A stretch of DNA of 13,056 bases from Acidimicrobiales bacterium (GTDB lineage Bacteria; Actinomycetota; Acidimicrobiia; Acidimicrobiales; Ilumatobacteraceae), in NCBI GenBank assembly GCA_030833305.1, contig JAURHL010000041.1, positions 1 to 13,056 of the forward strand, written 5' to 3'. Below are positions 11,904-13,056 of the stretch, one piece after another (the stretch's first letter is position 1; each line of letters begins with the position of its first letter). The position numbers and the translations under genes are program-made. The notes under the pieces were generated by a model that worked only from the letters and a program-made list of their open reading frames with translations, did not search any database and was not told the DNA's origin.

Positions 11904-12908
11904 ATGAGCGACCCCCAGCGTGACCTCTCCCCCGGCATGCGCGAGCAATTGGAACTCGGTTACGTGTTCGGGGGTTTGTCCACCTTCGGTCAACGGCCGT
12001 TTCTTCCCGATCCCGAAATGCTCGACGAGTGGAAGCCACACGTGGCCATCGTCGGTGCTCCCTTCGACATCGCCACCACGAATCGACCCGGCGCCCGCTT
12101 CGGCCCGCGAGCCATTCGTTCACAGGCGTACGAACCCGGCACCTACCACATGGATTTGGGCATCGAGATCTTCGACTGGCTCGAAGTGGTCGACTTCGGC
12201 GACGCGTATTGCCCCCACGCCGACACCGCCACCAGTCACGCGAACATCAAGGCCCGCGTGAAGGAAGTGGCGGGTCGCGGAATCGTTCCCATCATCCTCG
12301 GCGGCGATCACAGCATCACCTGGCCGGCCGCCACCGCGGTGGCCGAGGTGAAGGGATTCGGCAAGGTAGGCATGGTGCATTTCGACGCTCACGCCGACAC
12401 CGCCAACATCATCGACGGCAACCTCGCCAGTCACGGCACACCGATGCGTCGATTGATCGAGTCGGGTGCCATACCCGGGCCCAACTTCGTGCAGGTCGGG
12501 CTGCGCGGTTACTGGCCGCCGAAGGAAGTGTTCGACTGGATGGGCGAACAGGGCATGCGGTGGCACACCATGGACGAGATCTGGAACCGTGGCTTCAAAG
12601 CGGTCATGGACGACGCGGTGCGCGAGGCTCTGGCCTCGGCCGATCACCTGTACATCTCGATCGACGTCGACAGCCTGGACCCGGCTTTCGCCCCGGGCAC
12701 CGGCACGCCCGAACCTGGTGGCATCTTGTCGTCCGATCTGTTGCGCATGGTGCGCACGTTGTGCGTGGAACACGACGTGGTGGGCGTCGACATCGTGGAA
12801 GTGGCGCCGGCCTACGACGTGAGCGAGCTCACCGTGAACGTGGCGCACCGACTGGCCTTCGAATGCTTGGCCGGCATGGCGGCCCGCCGCCGCAACGCAA
12901 CCAGCTGA
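11904..12908 (+). CDS. Agmatinase-family ureohydrolase
   Basis: The product is 334 residues. It belongs to the arginase/agmatinase fold, which uses two Mn2+ to hydrolyse a guanidino compound to urea plus an amine. All ligand motifs are present: LGGDHS (132-137, H136), FDAHAD (160-165, D161, H163, D165) and SIDVDSLDP (252-260, D254, D256), followed by GTGTPEPGG (265-273). The sequence NLASHGTPMRRLIESG (173-188) and the length resemble agmatinases more than arginases, but guanidinobutyrase, guanidinopropionase and guanidine hydrolase share this fold, so substrate is inferred. If agmatinase, it makes putrescine and urea. The start ATG 11904 follows a TAGGGT box. Upstream lies the GNRA-rich RNA and downstream, 4 nt after the stop, a 25-bp hairpin. 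Confidence 0.9.
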   Translation: MSDPQRDLSPGMREQLELGYVFGGLSTFGQRPFLPDPEMLDEWKPHVAIVGAPFDIATTNRPGARFGPRAIRSQAYEPGTYHMDLGIEIFDWLEVVDFGDAYCPHADTATSHANIKARVKEVAGRGIVPIILGGDHSITWPAATAVAEVKGFGKVGMVHFDAHADTANIIDGNLASHGTPMRRLIESGAIPGPNFVQVGLRGYWPPKEVFDWMGEQGMRWHTMDEIWNRGFKAVMDDAVREALASADHLYISIDVDSLDPAFAPGTGTPEPGGILSSDLLRMVRTLCVEHDVVGVDIVEVAPAYDVSELTVNVAHRLAFECLAGMAARRRNATS

Positions 12909-12911
12909 CCA

Positions 12912-12965
12912 GCGATCTGGGTATCCGAAGTGCCCGTTTTCGGGCACTTCGGATACCCAGATCGC
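12912..12965. terminator. Perfect 25-bp hairpin between convergent genes, probable two-way terminator
   Basis: Bases 12912-12936 are the exact reverse complement of 12941-12965, with loop TTTT (12937-12940). It begins 4 nt after the ureohydrolase stop and ends 52 nt from the stop of the minus-strand gene at 13018. There is no U-run on either side, so it would be a U-less terminator of the kind described in actinobacteria, or a mobile palindromic repeat unit that has settled there. Confidence 0.6.
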
Positions 12966-12984
12966 GGCGCGGCGCGACGCGGCG

Positions 12985-13009
12985 CGAGGCGAGGCGAGGC
13001 GAGGCGACG
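12985..13009. repeat. CGAGG pentanucleotide microsatellite
   Basis: Four perfect CGAGG units (12985-13004) and one variant CGACG (13005-13009) follow a related GGCGC-rich run from 12964. The tract is in the gap between the hairpin and the minus-strand stop and so does not affect a reading frame. Confidence 0.8.
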
Positions 13010-13017
13010 TTGATGGG

Positions 13018-13056
13018 TTACTTGACCAGTTCGCACCAGTGCGAGTACTTGGCCTC
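13018..13056 (-). CDS. C-terminal end of an unidentified minus-strand gene
   Basis: Reading the minus strand from the window edge gives 12 in-frame codons, E-A-K-Y-S-H-W-C-E-L-V-K, then TAA (13020-13018). High-GC third positions (GCC, AAG, TAC, TCG, CAC, CTG, GTC) match real genes here, and the gap beyond it is noncoding. Twelve residues are too few to name a family. It converges with the ureohydrolase. Confidence 0.5.
   Translation of the reverse strand, partial: EAKYSHWCELVK

Noticed and set aside
11606..11923. Plus-strand small ORFs inside the candidate RNA
   Set aside because: They are Arg/Ser/Gly-rich without ribosome binding sites and cross several stable stems; the region behaves as RNA, not protein.
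11434..12123. Long upstream part of the minus-strand frame that ends in the 32-codon ORF
   Set aside because: It is Arg/Pro/Ser-rich, overlaps the ureohydrolase and the plus-strand hairpin region, and has no start signal; only the end with the AAGGAGG site is kept.
12985..13009. CRISPR-like array in the CGAGG repeats
   Set aside because: Units are 5 nt with no spacers; this is a simple microsatellite.

Overview
The window looks like chromosomal DNA of a high-GC actinobacterium. The evidence is GC-rich third codon positions, a Glu-Asp-Phe tRNA cluster, a TesB-type thioesterase, a long-form acyl-CoA dehydrogenase, a Tat-exported DUF839 protein, and several starts with a TANNNT box 6-7 nt upstream and no Shine-Dalgarno sequence (leaderless style). 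Acidimicrobiia is my best guess at class level; this is inferred from overall flavour and not proven.

Left third (1-4733). The 3' end of an acyl-CoA thioesterase II gene (+) faces a minus-strand tRNA operon (Glu, Asp, Phe) that ends in a strong hairpin terminator. Upstream of the operon on the same strand lie a DUF839/PhoX-like exported protein, tRNA-Gln(CUG), a membrane-anchored DUF218 protein and glutamyl-tRNA synthetase (gltX). The last two are 8 nt apart and probably cotranscribed.

Middle (4734-9547). Divergent from gltX are a VIT/CCC1-family metal transporter and a DUF2237 protein in one operon. Next is an unusual tandem TetR regulator with two helix-turn-helix domains, preceded by three 13-bp tandem repeats that overlap its promoter. 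It converges, with a 3-nt gap, on a 588-residue acyl-CoA dehydrogenase. Upstream of the dehydrogenase on the minus strand is a conserved-looking protein of unknown function.

Right third (9548-13056). The most interesting region is 11150-11903, about 750 bp with no ordinary gene. On the minus strand it holds what looks like a complete isoleucine attenuator for cimA ((R)-citramalate synthase, isoleucine biosynthesis). It consists of a 20-codon leader peptide with four consecutive Ile codons, a hairpin starting at its stop codon, and an intrinsic terminator. The leader start overlaps (ATGA) the stop of a 32-codon upstream ORF that has a strong Shine-Dalgarno. On the plus strand the same region carries a sigma70-like promoter, about 330 nt rich in GNRA-capped hairpins, and a terminator-like hairpin. 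This is a candidate structured RNA of a class I cannot name, directly upstream of an agmatinase-family ureohydrolase. The window closes with a perfect 25-bp hairpin, a short CGAGG microsatellite and the last 12 codons of a minus-strand gene.

The genes are mostly housekeeping and amino-acid or fatty-acid metabolism. I see no insertion sequence, phage gene or CRISPR array.
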